Shown piece after piece: positions 7,668 through 13,282 of a stretch of 23,307 nucleotides of DNA (position 1 is its first letter; each line of letters starts with the position of its first letter). The translations under genes were made by a program, and so were the position numbers. Under the pieces are notes generated by a model. The model did no database searches, was not told where the DNA came from, and was given only the letters and a program-made list of their open reading frames with translations. Source of the DNA: a virus. The DNA lies in IMG/VR virus record IMGVR_UViG_3300027708_000304, positions 1 to 23,307 of that record; one strand, 5' to 3'.

Positions 7668-8028
7668 CGCAGACTGGTGGTCCCGTAAAATAGGAGCACC
7701 CGAAGCTCGTCCAGTTATGCCACAGGTTCCTTTGGCACAACCCCAACCTGCTACATACGTACAGCCTCAACAACCGCAATACCCGCCTAGTCAACAAGTG
7801 CGCCCTACCGCTGAACGGTGCCCTGGATGCGGTAGCGGTAACTATGGTGGCGCTACTCCTGAGTCTCGTAAACGGTGTTATGATTGCGGTTACCCAATTC
7901 AACAATCAGGAAGTGGCGTAGGTCAAGGCATTGTTGGTCAAGGTGGACAAGCTTCTGGCCCTGCTCAACCAGCAAGACAAATACAATCAGGCGGATTTAA
8001 TCCACAAACGATCATTGGACATATTTAA
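7660..8028 (+). CDS. Pro/Gln-rich zinc-ribbon protein
   Basis: A 122-residue protein. The N-terminus MSNADWWSRK is followed by a Pro/Gln-rich stretch (residues 19-50) that is likely disordered. A zinc ribbon follows with C54-x2-C57 (CPGCGSGNY) and C73-x2-C76 (CYDCGYP), and the C-terminal 40 residues are Gly/Gln/Ser-rich and end in a short hydrophobic patch. This is the layout of an adaptor: a single small metal-binding module between flexible tails. It overlaps the upstream gene by 8 bases and ends on a TAATG junction with recA-like gene 8028, so it is co-expressed with polymerase and recombinase. The partner is unknown. Confidence 0.75.
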   Translation: MSNADWWSRKIGAPEARPVMPQVPLAQPQPATYVQPQQPQYPPSQQVRPTAERCPGCGSGNYGGATPESRKRCYDCGYPIQQSGSGVGQGIVGQGGQASGPAQPARQIQSGGFNPQTIIGHI

Positions 8029-9077
8029 TGAAGATTAGCGGCAACCTTGCAAAACTTATAGTAAACCTTAATAAGAAGATGGGCGATGACACCATTGTTT
8101 TAGGGTCAGATATTACAGAATCAGGTAAACGGTTTACCTCAGGTTCCGTATCTTTAGACGTAGCTCTTGGTGGCGGTTGGCCAGCTAACCAATGGCACGA
8201 ACTTATTGGTGAATCAAGCAACGGTAAAACTGCACTTGCTCTTAAAACTATTGCCGCTAATCAAGCGTCTAATCCTGAGTTTACCGCTGTATGGGTTGCT
8301 GCAGAAGAATGGGTTCCTGAGTACGCCGCTATGTGTGGTGTGGACCCTTCTCGTTTATTAGTTATTTCTACTAACATTATGGAGGAGGCTTATGAAGCCG
8401 TCATTCAAATTACAGAGTCTCGTGAAATTGATTGTATTGTTATTGATAGTCTCCCTGCCCTCGTTCCTAGCGCGGAAGATGAAAAAGACATGGATGAGTT
8501 CACCGTCGGAAAAGGCGCCCTCTTAACCAACAAGTTCTTTCGCAAGGTAGGGAAGGCTTCTAAGAGGTCCCTCACGCGCCCTGAGCGCCCTTTTCTAGGA
8601 CTTATTGTGAACCAATGGCGGTCTAAGATTGGTGTCATGTACGGCGATCCTCGCACTACTCCAGGGGGTATGGGCAAAGACTATTCATACTTTACTCGTG
8701 TAGATGTGCGCCGTGATGAGTGGATTGAGTCTGGCACAGGGCAAGAAAAACGTTTTGTAGGCCAAACTATTAAGTTTAGAGTTATTAAGAATAAATCGGC
8801 TGCTCCAAAGCAGGTAGCGTCTGTTGATTTTTACTTTTCTGACGGGGGTACTATTTCAGCAGGAGAGTTTGACTTTGCTAAAGAAGTCTTAGCCATTGGT
8901 ATTGTTAATAAAGTTATTACTCGCGCAGGTGCTTACTACCGCTACGGCGATAGACAATGGCAGGGCGCAGATGCTATGCTTAGCTCAATACGAGAAGAGA
9001 TTGAGCTTAAGGAAGACCTTGAACGTGCAGTACTAGCCTCGATTAAAGCGGGGTCTAAGAACGTAAATGAAGAGTAA
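8028..9077 (+). CDS. RecA-like recombinase
   Basis: A 349-residue strand-exchange ATPase. Walker A is GESSNGKT (residues 61-68), preceded by the GGGWPANQWHELIG approach that matches GGLPxGRxxEIxG of RecA. A glutamate pair (AAEEW, 91-95) occupies the position of the catalytic Glu96 of RecA. Walker B is CIVIDSLPAL (136-145). The L2 segment reads LIVNQWRSKIGVMYG (192-206) and continues to TTPGGMGKDY, closely following RecA's INQ-R-x-K-I-G-V-M-F-G ... TTGG. RecA's short N-terminal helix is present; the C-terminal domain is short. It should coat ssDNA and pair it with homologous duplex for recombination-dependent replication and repair. It is coupled at both ends to neighbours, and downstream nucleases and a resolvase complete the pathway. 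Confidence 0.93.
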   Translation: MKISGNLAKLIVNLNKKMGDDTIVLGSDITESGKRFTSGSVSLDVALGGGWPANQWHELIGESSNGKTALALKTIAANQASNPEFTAVWVAAEEWVPEYAAMCGVDPSRLLVISTNIMEEAYEAVIQITESREIDCIVIDSLPALVPSAEDEKDMDEFTVGKGALLTNKFFRKVGKASKRSLTRPERPFLGLIVNQWRSKIGVMYGDPRTTPGGMGKDYSYFTRVDVRRDEWIESGTGQEKRFVGQTIKFRVIKNKSAAPKQVASVDFYFSDGGTISAGEFDFAKEVLAIGIVNKVITRAGAYYRYGDRQWQGADAMLSSIREEIELKEDLERAVLASIKAGSKNVNEE

Positions 9078-9495
9078 AGGTCAACGGGAATCTCAAAAGC
9101 ATGAGGCACGGTTAGCCAAAAAGTTTGACGGGCAGCGCAGCGCTGCTAGTGGGGCTTTTTGGAGTCGTAAAGGTGATGTGCGTTCACGAGATATGCTTAT
9201 AGAGCATAAGTGGACAGGCAAAGCTTCTTTTACTCTCAAAGCCGCAATTCTAGAAAAGATTGTTACAGAAGCAATACTAGATAGTCGTATGCCCGTACTA
9301 GGTATAAGCCTAAACGACAACAACTACATATTACTTACTGAAGATGACTTTGAGGAAATGCGCCAAACACTTCAGGAGTGCCCTTGTACGAAGACACATA
9401 TCATGATGAAGGCTGGCGATACGACGCCAAATGCCGAGGAATGGACACCGAACTCTGGTATCCCCCAAGAGACAAAACCAAATACAAATCAATAG
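9067..9495 (+). CDS. PD-(D/E)XK nuclease, putative Holliday-junction resolvase type
   Basis: A 142-residue small nuclease. An N-terminal helix carries GQRESQKHEARLAKKF with a glutamate at residue 13, then GAFWSRKGDVRSRDMLIEHKWT with D42, E46 and K48, which gives the E ... D ... E-x-K set of the archaeal Hjc/phage resolvase branch of the restriction-endonuclease fold. A following strand-helix (SFTLKAAILEKIVTEA) fits that fold. It overlaps the recA-like gene by 11 bases. The last ~38 residues lie over the start of the WhiB gene in another frame and look unstructured (Thr/Pro/Asn-rich), so they are probably not part of the fold. The role is junction or branch processing after RecA; VRR-NUC-type repair nuclease is the main alternative. 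Confidence 0.65.
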   Translation: MKSKGQRESQKHEARLAKKFDGQRSAASGAFWSRKGDVRSRDMLIEHKWTGKASFTLKAAILEKIVTEAILDSRMPVLGISLNDNNYILLTEDDFEEMRQTLQECPCTKTHIMMKAGDTTPNAEEWTPNSGIPQETKPNTNQ

Positions 9496-9692
9496 CCGAC
9501 ATTTCTAAATCCGTTTGCTACGGCAAAGATGGATTACCAGAATGTCCTGTGCGAAAAGAATGTTTATTATATTCAAACAAAATGGATGAGCAACACGGTA
9601 TTTGGGGTGGCATGAGCCACCGAGAAAGAAACTCGCTTAAGCGTAAAGCTATTAAGCAGGGTATGACGCTTGAGGAATGGATAAATAGATGA
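9384..9692 (+). CDS. WhiB-family Fe-S transcriptional regulator
   Basis: A 102-residue protein with the Wbl layout: AKC (C17), a W-Y-P-P-R segment, then SVC (C45), ECPVRKEC (C54, C60) and the G-I-W-G-G turn (residues 72-76) followed by a basic, HTH-like tail (RERNSLKRKAIKQG). The four cysteines would hold a [4Fe-4S] cluster, and the family binds the sigma-factor region 4 of actinobacterial RNA polymerase. The normal C-x2-C between the second and third cysteines is here C-x8-C. TTG at 9384 is preferred because AGGAG at 9374-9378 lies 5 bases before it, whereas the GTG at 9378 overlaps that site. The first 112 bases overlap the nuclease gene in another frame. Phage Wbl proteins are known in actinophages and can alter host gene control; the target here is unknown. 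Confidence 0.85.
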   Translation: MYEDTYHDEGWRYDAKCRGMDTELWYPPRDKTKYKSIADISKSVCYGKDGLPECPVRKECLLYSNKMDEQHGIWGGMSHRERNSLKRKAIKQGMTLEEWINR

Positions 9693-9704
9693 TAGGTTGC
9701 AGTC

Positions 9705-10547
9705 ATGAGTTACAAACCAAGCGGGGCGCTAAAGAAGTTTATCGACGTGGCTAAAAAAGACACGCGTGTATTAGGTTCAGTAGAACGTTATTTACTATCA
9801 CGTCCTAAAGACAAATCAAGACGCACAGATATGTTGCACCCTTCCGATATGGTTGGTAAAGATTGGTGTTACCGTGCTTCGTACTTTCATTTACTTGGTT
9901 ACTCGCCTGAATCAACTAGGACTTCTAGTTTACGTTTAGAGACTGTATTTCAAGAAGGCCACGACATTCATCATAAATGGCAAACTTGGTTTAAAGACAT
10001 GGGTGTTCTTCAAGGTAAATGGTGGTGCGAAGAATGCGGAGAGCTGTTTTGGGGCATGCCAGACTGCCACGACGGTCCGTTACATTACAGAGAAGTGCCT
10101 TTCTTTAATGAGGAGTACCGCATTACCGGCCATGCTGATGGTTGGCTTATTGGATTGAACGACCCGCTTATGTTAGAGATTAAATCTGTCGGTGAGGGTA
10201 CTTTGCGTTGGGAAGCGCCTGACCTATTTGCCGATAACGGTTATGATTTTAATAAAACATGGAAAGGCCTTACTGCACCATTTAAAAAACACATTGATCA
10301 AGTTCAAATGTATATGAAACTGGCTGAACTACAAGGGTATGAAAACGTACCTAATGAGGCTGTTATTATCTATGAGGCTAAGCCTAATCAAGAAAGCAAA
10401 GAGTTTGTAATACCTAAAAGCGACTGGGGTATCACTCACCTATTTGAAGCTGCTAAGATGATTGTAGAAGCGGTGGCTAAAAAGACGCCGCCAACATGTA
10501 ATATCGGTATAGACGGATGCGCGAGGTGCAAACATTATGTCAGTTGA
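9705..10547 (+). CDS. Cas4/AddB-like PD-(D/E)XK nuclease with Fe-S cysteines and a zinc-ribbon insert
   Basis: A 280-residue protein. The nuclease core has EGHDIHH (H86), ITGHADGW (H143, D145), MLEIKS (E158, K160) and HIDQVQMYM (Q199, Y203), the ordered motifs of RecB/Cas4-type exonucleases. C55 near the N-terminus plus C265, C272 and C275 at the C-terminus match the one-plus-three cysteine pattern that holds a [4Fe-4S] cluster in Cas4 and AddB. An extra insert has C108-x2-C111 and C121 (WCEECGELFW, then DCHD), likely a metal knuckle. No cas gene is present nearby, so a CRISPR role is not suggested; phage relatives resect DNA ends for recombination. It sits between WhiB and a small helical protein in the recombination block, overlapping the latter by 11 bases. 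Confidence 0.8.
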   Translation: MSYKPSGALKKFIDVAKKDTRVLGSVERYLLSRPKDKSRRTDMLHPSDMVGKDWCYRASYFHLLGYSPESTRTSSLRLETVFQEGHDIHHKWQTWFKDMGVLQGKWWCEECGELFWGMPDCHDGPLHYREVPFFNEEYRITGHADGWLIGLNDPLMLEIKSVGEGTLRWEAPDLFADNGYDFNKTWKGLTAPFKKHIDQVQMYMKLAELQGYENVPNEAVIIYEAKPNQESKEFVIPKSDWGITHLFEAAKMIVEAVAKKTPPTCNIGIDGCARCKHYVS

Positions 10548-11013
10548 TTTAATCGTTTCAGGAGTCAGTGATTCAATAATTAAAGTATTAGAGTCCCAAG
10601 GGCTTCCTATCAGACGTAGCTTAAACATCGACGTGCCCTCGTTTCCTATAGATATTACTGCTGTAGACGATAAAGTACTTATGGAGCTAGCCCGCGCTTA
10701 TATGGAAAACTATAACTTCCTTATTACTCAGGTAGCCTGTGCAGAACTAGCAGTTACCGAAACGGAAAATATGTATGATCAAGAAGAAGCAAAGCTTTTA
10801 CTTGTAAAGTCTTCAGACCCAAAGCTTAAAGCTACAACCATCAAAGCCATGATCCTTACGGACTCAAATATGCAGGATATGTTTCAAGGGTTAATGCAAG
10901 CCAAGGCTTATCATAAGCTTCTTAAAACCATGCAGGACAATCTTGAGCGGTATTACCAGCTTACAAGCCGTGAGCTAACGCGACGTACGTCCTCTATGAA
11001 GTCTAGGTTTTAA
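10537..11013 (+). CDS. Small helical protein, possible recombination mediator (UvsY-like)
   Basis: A 158-residue, mostly helical protein that I do not recognise with confidence. After a short N-terminal region (1-45) come long helices: DKVLMELARAYMENYNFLI (46-64), AELAVTETENMYDQEEA (68-84), LKATTIKAMILTDSN and AKAYHKLLKTMQDNLER. It ends with the basic SRELTRRTSSMKSRF tail. The series of amphipathic helices, the central K-x-x-x-L-T/S-D-x-N turn and the basic end are reminiscent of T4 UvsY and relatives, which load the recombinase onto SSB-coated DNA. Its position between the Cas4-like nuclease and RuvC-like resolvase and downstream of RecA supports this. The assignment is an inference from layout and composition; an unrelated structural role is possible. 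Confidence 0.75.
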   Translation: MSVDLIVSGVSDSIIKVLESQGLPIRRSLNIDVPSFPIDITAVDDKVLMELARAYMENYNFLITQVACAELAVTETENMYDQEEAKLLLVKSSDPKLKATTIKAMILTDSNMQDMFQGLMQAKAYHKLLKTMQDNLERYYQLTSRELTRRTSSMKSRF

Positions 11014-11552
11014 TGAAAGTATTTCAAAAAGGCGTTGTAAACAAATCAAATCCTGTTTACTTAGGCATTGATCAGTCTTACAGCGGTTTTGCAATAGTAG
11101 CCTTCCAAAATGGAAACTATTATTGCGAGGTGTATAAGTCAGACAAACGCGGCATAGACAGGTTAGCTGACATACAAGCGCATGTGATGAACTGGCTACA
11201 TGAGTTTGATAAAGTAAAAGACGTTGCTATGGAGGGCTATGCTTTTGGCTCCCAAATGGCTAATATGCTGGGAGAGCTTGGGGGTATGGTTAAGCTAACC
11301 CTTCATTCTTTTGGTGTGTACCCGCTTATAGTCCCGCCCACTAACCTTAAGAAGTACGTAACCGGTAAGGGCAACGGCATATCCAAAAGCCAAATGCTGT
11401 TACATGTGTATAAGAAATGGGATGCAGAGTTTACAGACGACAACGCGGCTGACGCTTACGCACTTGCGCATTTGGTCTCTGGCTCGTATAATTTGGCTTA
11501 TGAAAAAGAAGTATTTGAAAAGCTTCAAGACCCAAAGTTTAGGGAGAGATAA
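11013..11552 (+). CDS. RuvC-like Holliday junction resolvase
   Basis: A 179-residue RNase H-fold nuclease. It has YLGIDQSYSG (D20) in strand 1, VAMEGYAFG (E74), the VPPTNLKKYVTGKGNGISK segment (107-125) and the closing DDNAADAYALA (D142, D143, D147). This follows RuvC: first aspartate, E66-equivalent, the P-x-x-x-K-x-x-x-x-G-x-G-x-x-x-K stretch, and the terminal D-x-A-D-A. The residue equivalent to E. coli D138 appears to be N144, with D143 next to it, so the metal ligand may be shifted by one as in other phage members. It would cleave four-way junctions left by RecA recombination and replication. It starts on a TAATG overlap, and its stop codon shares a base with the next gene. Confidence 0.85.
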   Translation: MKVFQKGVVNKSNPVYLGIDQSYSGFAIVAFQNGNYYCEVYKSDKRGIDRLADIQAHVMNWLHEFDKVKDVAMEGYAFGSQMANMLGELGGMVKLTLHSFGVYPLIVPPTNLKKYVTGKGNGISKSQMLLHVYKKWDAEFTDDNAADAYALAHLVSGSYNLAYEKEVFEKLQDPKFRER

Positions 11553-11779
11553 TGGATAATGAATTATTAAAACTTGGTAAACTTAAATTAGAAGAATTAC
11601 GCAAAGCTAAAGAAGATGTTAAACGTTTAGAGGCGGAATATCGTAAGGTTTGTATTTGCAATGAACCTATTAAAGGCGTTCAGTTTCCTGTTAACACGAA
11701 CCAATATCAAAAAATATACAAAACTTGTGAATACCATACCTATAGAACTTATAAGGCCATGAGTCATGCCGACTTATGA
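11552..11779 (+). CDS. Small coiled-coil protein with possible metal site
   Basis: A 75-residue protein of unknown function. Residues 3-33 form a Lys/Glu/Leu-rich helix with heptad spacing, good for a short coiled coil. The C-terminal half holds C34-x-C36 (VCICNEP), C59 and H62 (TCEYH), which could bind one zinc ion, although the C-x-C spacing is not a standard ribbon. A ribosome-binding site (GGGAGAG) lies just upstream, in the end of the RuvC-like gene. It begins a run of five tiny genes, each overlapping the next. Confidence 0.7.
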   Translation: MDNELLKLGKLKLEELRKAKEDVKRLEAEYRKVCICNEPIKGVQFPVNTNQYQKIYKTCEYHTYRTYKAMSHADL

Positions 11780-11933
11780 TTTTGCATGTATAGCATGCGA
11801 TGTACAAGTAGAACGTTATTTTACTTTTAATGAAGAGCATCGTGTAGAATGTGAAACTTGCGGAAATAGTATGATTAAAGTTATACCATCAATACCCTCT
11901 CACTTTAAAGGTGGGGGCTGGGGAGGACAATAA
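11766..11933 (+). CDS. FmdB-like zinc-ribbon protein, 55 aa
   Basis: A short gene overlapping its upstream neighbour by 14 bases and ending on a TAATG junction. The product begins MPTYDFACIACDVQVER, which is the family start of FmdB/CxxC-type regulatory proteins (M-P-x-Y-x-F/Y-x-C-x-x-C). A second pair follows, C29-x2-C32 (CETCGN), then the G-G-G-W-G-G-Q tail also seen in these proteins (phage and bacterial members often end in a Ser/Gly-rich W-containing tail). So the zinc ligands are C8, C11, C29 and C32. Function in phages is unknown; a role in DNA or protein contacts is only inferred. Confidence 0.8.
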   Translation: MPTYDFACIACDVQVERYFTFNEEHRVECETCGNSMIKVIPSIPSHFKGGGWGGQ

Positions 11934-12079
11934 TGGGAGCACGTAAGAACCAAATGAAAATCAAAGCAGCTTTAGAGTCTCGCATTGCGGGAATGCCTAA
12001 AGGTTCAGGGTTTAAAAAACCAGGGTCTATGAATAAGAAAAAGACTGGTTATAGAAAAGCGGCGGCACTTAAAAAATGA
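11933..12079 (+). CDS. Very basic small protein, 48 aa
   Basis: A 48-residue product, starting with MGARKNQMKIKAALE and ending in a Lys/Arg-rich tail (MNKKKTGYRKAAALKK). It has no acidic residue after Glu15 and about 14 basic residues, so it would bind nucleic acid or an acidic protein surface. It is linked by a TAATG junction upstream and an ATGA overlap downstream, and the preceding GGGGAGGACAA gives a strong ribosome-binding site. This linkage is the main evidence that it is a real gene; I do not recognise a family. Confidence 0.65.
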   Translation: MGARKNQMKIKAALESRIAGMPKGSGFKKPGSMNKKKTGYRKAAALKK

Positions 12080-12303
12080 GTAATCGACAAGATAAAATAC
12101 AAGCTAACATAGATAATCAACAAGCGTTTTTATCTGCTCGCCGTGAACAACAGCTTATGATGTTAGAGCAGGCATATGAGACAGGTCTTAAAATATATGA
12201 GGCTAATAAAGATAAAATGTCTCCAGAAGAAATTGAACAAGTAGAGAAAATGAAGACGGAACAGTTGGAGCTTCTTGAAAAGGTAAGAAATGAAATCCAT
12301 TAG
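12076..12303 (+). CDS. Small helical/coiled-coil protein
   Basis: A 75-residue protein, almost entirely helical by composition: a Gln-rich first half (IQANIDNQQAFLSARREQQ) and an acidic second half (SPEEIEQVEKMKTEQLELLEKV). Leucine and isoleucine spacing fits a helical hairpin. It overlaps both neighbours (ATGA upstream, 14 bases downstream). The function is unknown. Its shape and size could suit a scaffold or an anti-host inhibitor, but nothing in the sequence points to one. Confidence 0.65.
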   Translation: MSNRQDKIQANIDNQQAFLSARREQQLMMLEQAYETGLKIYEANKDKMSPEEIEQVEKMKTEQLELLEKVRNEIH

Positions 12304-12508
12304 GTCTTTAAAACCTGACTACACGGGGACAATGGACTATGAGGATCAAATCCTGCATGAATGCCCCAAATGTGAAAGTACCCTTTGGCTATTAAAGGTA
12401 TCTTTTGAGGACTATGAAATATCCCAGTATATGCTCCCTATGGAGTGCGCTATCTGTGGGTCATACGCCACGGCGCCTACCCCTTTAGACAGACCTAACC
12501 TTATCTAG
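12290..12508 (+). CDS. Small zinc-ribbon protein
   Basis: A 72-residue protein with two clean cysteine pairs, C25-x2-C28 (HECPKCES) and C53-x2-C56 (MECAICGS), separated by two beta-like strands (TLWLLKVSFEDYEI). This is a rubredoxin-knuckle zinc ribbon. The tail is Pro-rich (TAPTPLDRP). The upstream AAAGG lies in the end of the coiled-coil gene. It closes the five-gene run that follows the RuvC-like resolvase. The partner and substrate are unknown. Confidence 0.75.
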   Translation: MKSIRSLKPDYTGTMDYEDQILHECPKCESTLWLLKVSFEDYEISQYMLPMECAICGSYATAPTPLDRPNLI

Positions 12509-12517
12509 ACGTCATAA

Positions 12518-12561
12518 TTTATACCACGGGGTTCCACACAATTCGTAAACCGAGGTATAAA
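12518..12561 (+). promoter_or_regulatory. Hairpin covering the ribosome-binding site of the SpoVS-like gene
   Basis: TTTATACC at 12518-12525 is the exact reverse complement of GGTATAAA at 12554-12561. Inside it GGTT (12530-12533) can pair with AACC (12548-12551), giving a two-part stem with a loop of about 14 bases. The right arm includes the purine-rich GAGG (12552-12555), the only candidate ribosome-binding site, and ends at the base before the ATG at 12562. The structure could hold translation off or act as an operator; it could also slow transcription from the upstream small genes. Confidence 0.55.
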
Positions 12562-12846
12562 ATGTCAGAACCGATTAAAGATGATGAGAACGTCCTACGC
12601 GTAGGGGCGGGCTCTAACCCCCAAGCTTTGGCTTCAGCTATTGCCCACGCTATCTATGAAACTCGTACCTGTAAGGTGCGCGCTGTAGGCGCTGGGGCAG
12701 TTAATCAAGCTACAAAAGCTTTAGCAATTGCGCGTGGTTACACCGCGCCAAGAGGTATTGATATCGCCTACGTCCCTGGATTCACAACAATTCAGAGCCA
12801 CGATGGGGATATTTCAGCAATAGTACTTACAGTAATCGTAATTTAA
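12562..12846 (+). CDS. SpoVS-family nucleic-acid-binding protein
   Basis: A 94-residue protein that follows bacterial SpoVS along its whole length: VLRVGAGSNPQALASAIAHA (residues 11-30), then VRAVGAGAVNQATKALAIAR (39-58), GYTAPRGIDIAYVPGF (59-74) and a last strand (SAIVLTVIV). The A-V-G-A-G-A-x-N-Q-A-x-K-A-x-A-I-A-R core is the signature of the family, a dimeric Alba-like fold that binds nucleic acid. In Bacillus it affects septation and sporulation. Copies in non-sporulating bacteria and phages have no settled role. It is not overlapped by its neighbours and has a structured leader, unlike the packed genes on either side, so it is probably controlled separately. The family call is firm; the role in the phage is open. 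Confidence 0.88.
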   Translation: MSEPIKDDENVLRVGAGSNPQALASAIAHAIYETRTCKVRAVGAGAVNQATKALAIARGYTAPRGIDIAYVPGFTTIQSHDGDISAIVLTVIVI

Positions 12847-12854
12847 GATACAGT
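12826..12854 (+). promoter_or_regulatory. Weak promoter candidate for the 12885 gene
   Basis: CTTACA at 12826-12831 (4 of 6 to TTGACA) and TACAGT at 12849-12854 (TAnAnT type) lie 17 bases apart, the -35 box being inside the end of the SpoVS-like gene. Initiation near 12861 would leave a short leader with AAAGGA before the ATG at 12885. With the terminator at 13214 this would give a one-gene unit. Matches are imperfect. Confidence 0.35.
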
Positions 12855-12884
12855 TATTTAAACCCTTCGGCCAAAGGAAATCAT

Positions 12885-13211
12885 ATGAACGAATCACCAA
12901 AGACCCCAAAGAACATCGCGCCTACTTCAACAGCGCCATCAAACGCTTCGGGTACAAAAACAAGCGCAGCCCCTGTAGTCAAGGGCGTACTTGTTAAGAA
13001 AAAGAACGTCGCTGCAGGCGGTCCTACTGGTACAACTGGTATGGCTAAGCATGTTAAGCAAACAGGCGGAGCGCGTTATGCAATTCGCGTTAAGTTCCAA
13101 CAGACTGAAGCACCAGAAGCTGGTGCTACTCAGGCTAATGGACGTATCCTGCCAGCTGCTATTGTGCGTCAGTCACAAAGTTTTGGCGCAGGTACAGTAG
13201 ACCATATGTAA
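12885..13211 (+). CDS. Low-complexity basic protein of unknown function
   Basis: A 108-residue protein. Residues 1-55 are Ala/Thr/Ser/Pro/Lys-rich and likely disordered (TAPSNASGTKTSAAP, then VKKKNVAAGG). The second half has short strands (ARYAIRVKFQQ, RILPAAIVRQSQ) and ends GAGTVDHM. No cysteines and no enzyme motif are present. The gene has its own good ribosome-binding site (AAAGGA), a possible promoter and a clear terminator directly after the stop, and its base use is richer in G and C than the small genes nearby. Together these suggest a separate and perhaps abundant product. A virion-associated or DNA-coating protein is a guess only. Confidence 0.7.
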   Translation: MNESPKTPKNIAPTSTAPSNASGTKTSAAPVVKGVLVKKKNVAAGGPTGTTGMAKHVKQTGGARYAIRVKFQQTEAPEAGATQANGRILPAAIVRQSQSFGAGTVDHM

Positions 13212-13244
13212 TTAAAAGGGCCGGTAACCCCGGTCCTTTTTAAT
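13212..13244 (+). terminator. Hairpin terminator after the 12885 gene
   Basis: AAAAGGGCCGG at 13214-13224 pairs with CCGGTCCTTTT at 13230-13240 (11 pairs, one G-T wobble) around a 5-base loop, and is followed by a further T. The A-run/T-run makes the stem useful on both strands. It starts 3 bases after the stop codon, so it ends the 12885 unit before the promoter of the proteasome-like gene. Confidence 0.75.
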
Positions 13245-13245
13245 G

Positions 13246-13270
13246 TGATACAGTAATCACTCGTGACTAC
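13246..13270 (+). promoter_or_regulatory. Extended -10 promoter and leader motif before the proteasome-like gene
   Basis: TGATACAGT (TG at 13246-13247, TACAGT at 13249-13254) is an extended -10 element. No good -35 box is present, since the region upstream is the terminator. Initiation would be near 13261, just before TCGTGACTAC (13261-13270). The same GTGATA ... TCG-N-GACTAC ... GGAG order occurs before the 13934 gene, which supports a functional element. Confidence 0.45.
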
Positions 13271-13282
13271 CTGGAGACTTAA

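Noticed and set aside
9705-10547. CRISPR-Cas adaptation gene (true Cas4)
   Set aside because: No cas1, cas2 or repeat array is present; the setting is a phage recombination module.
3545-12532. TTTATA followed by GGGG in the leaders at 3545, 5184 and 12518 as a common motif
   Set aside because: The GGGG is explained by ribosome-binding sites at two of the three places, spacing differs, and AT-rich hexamers are frequent in this DNA.
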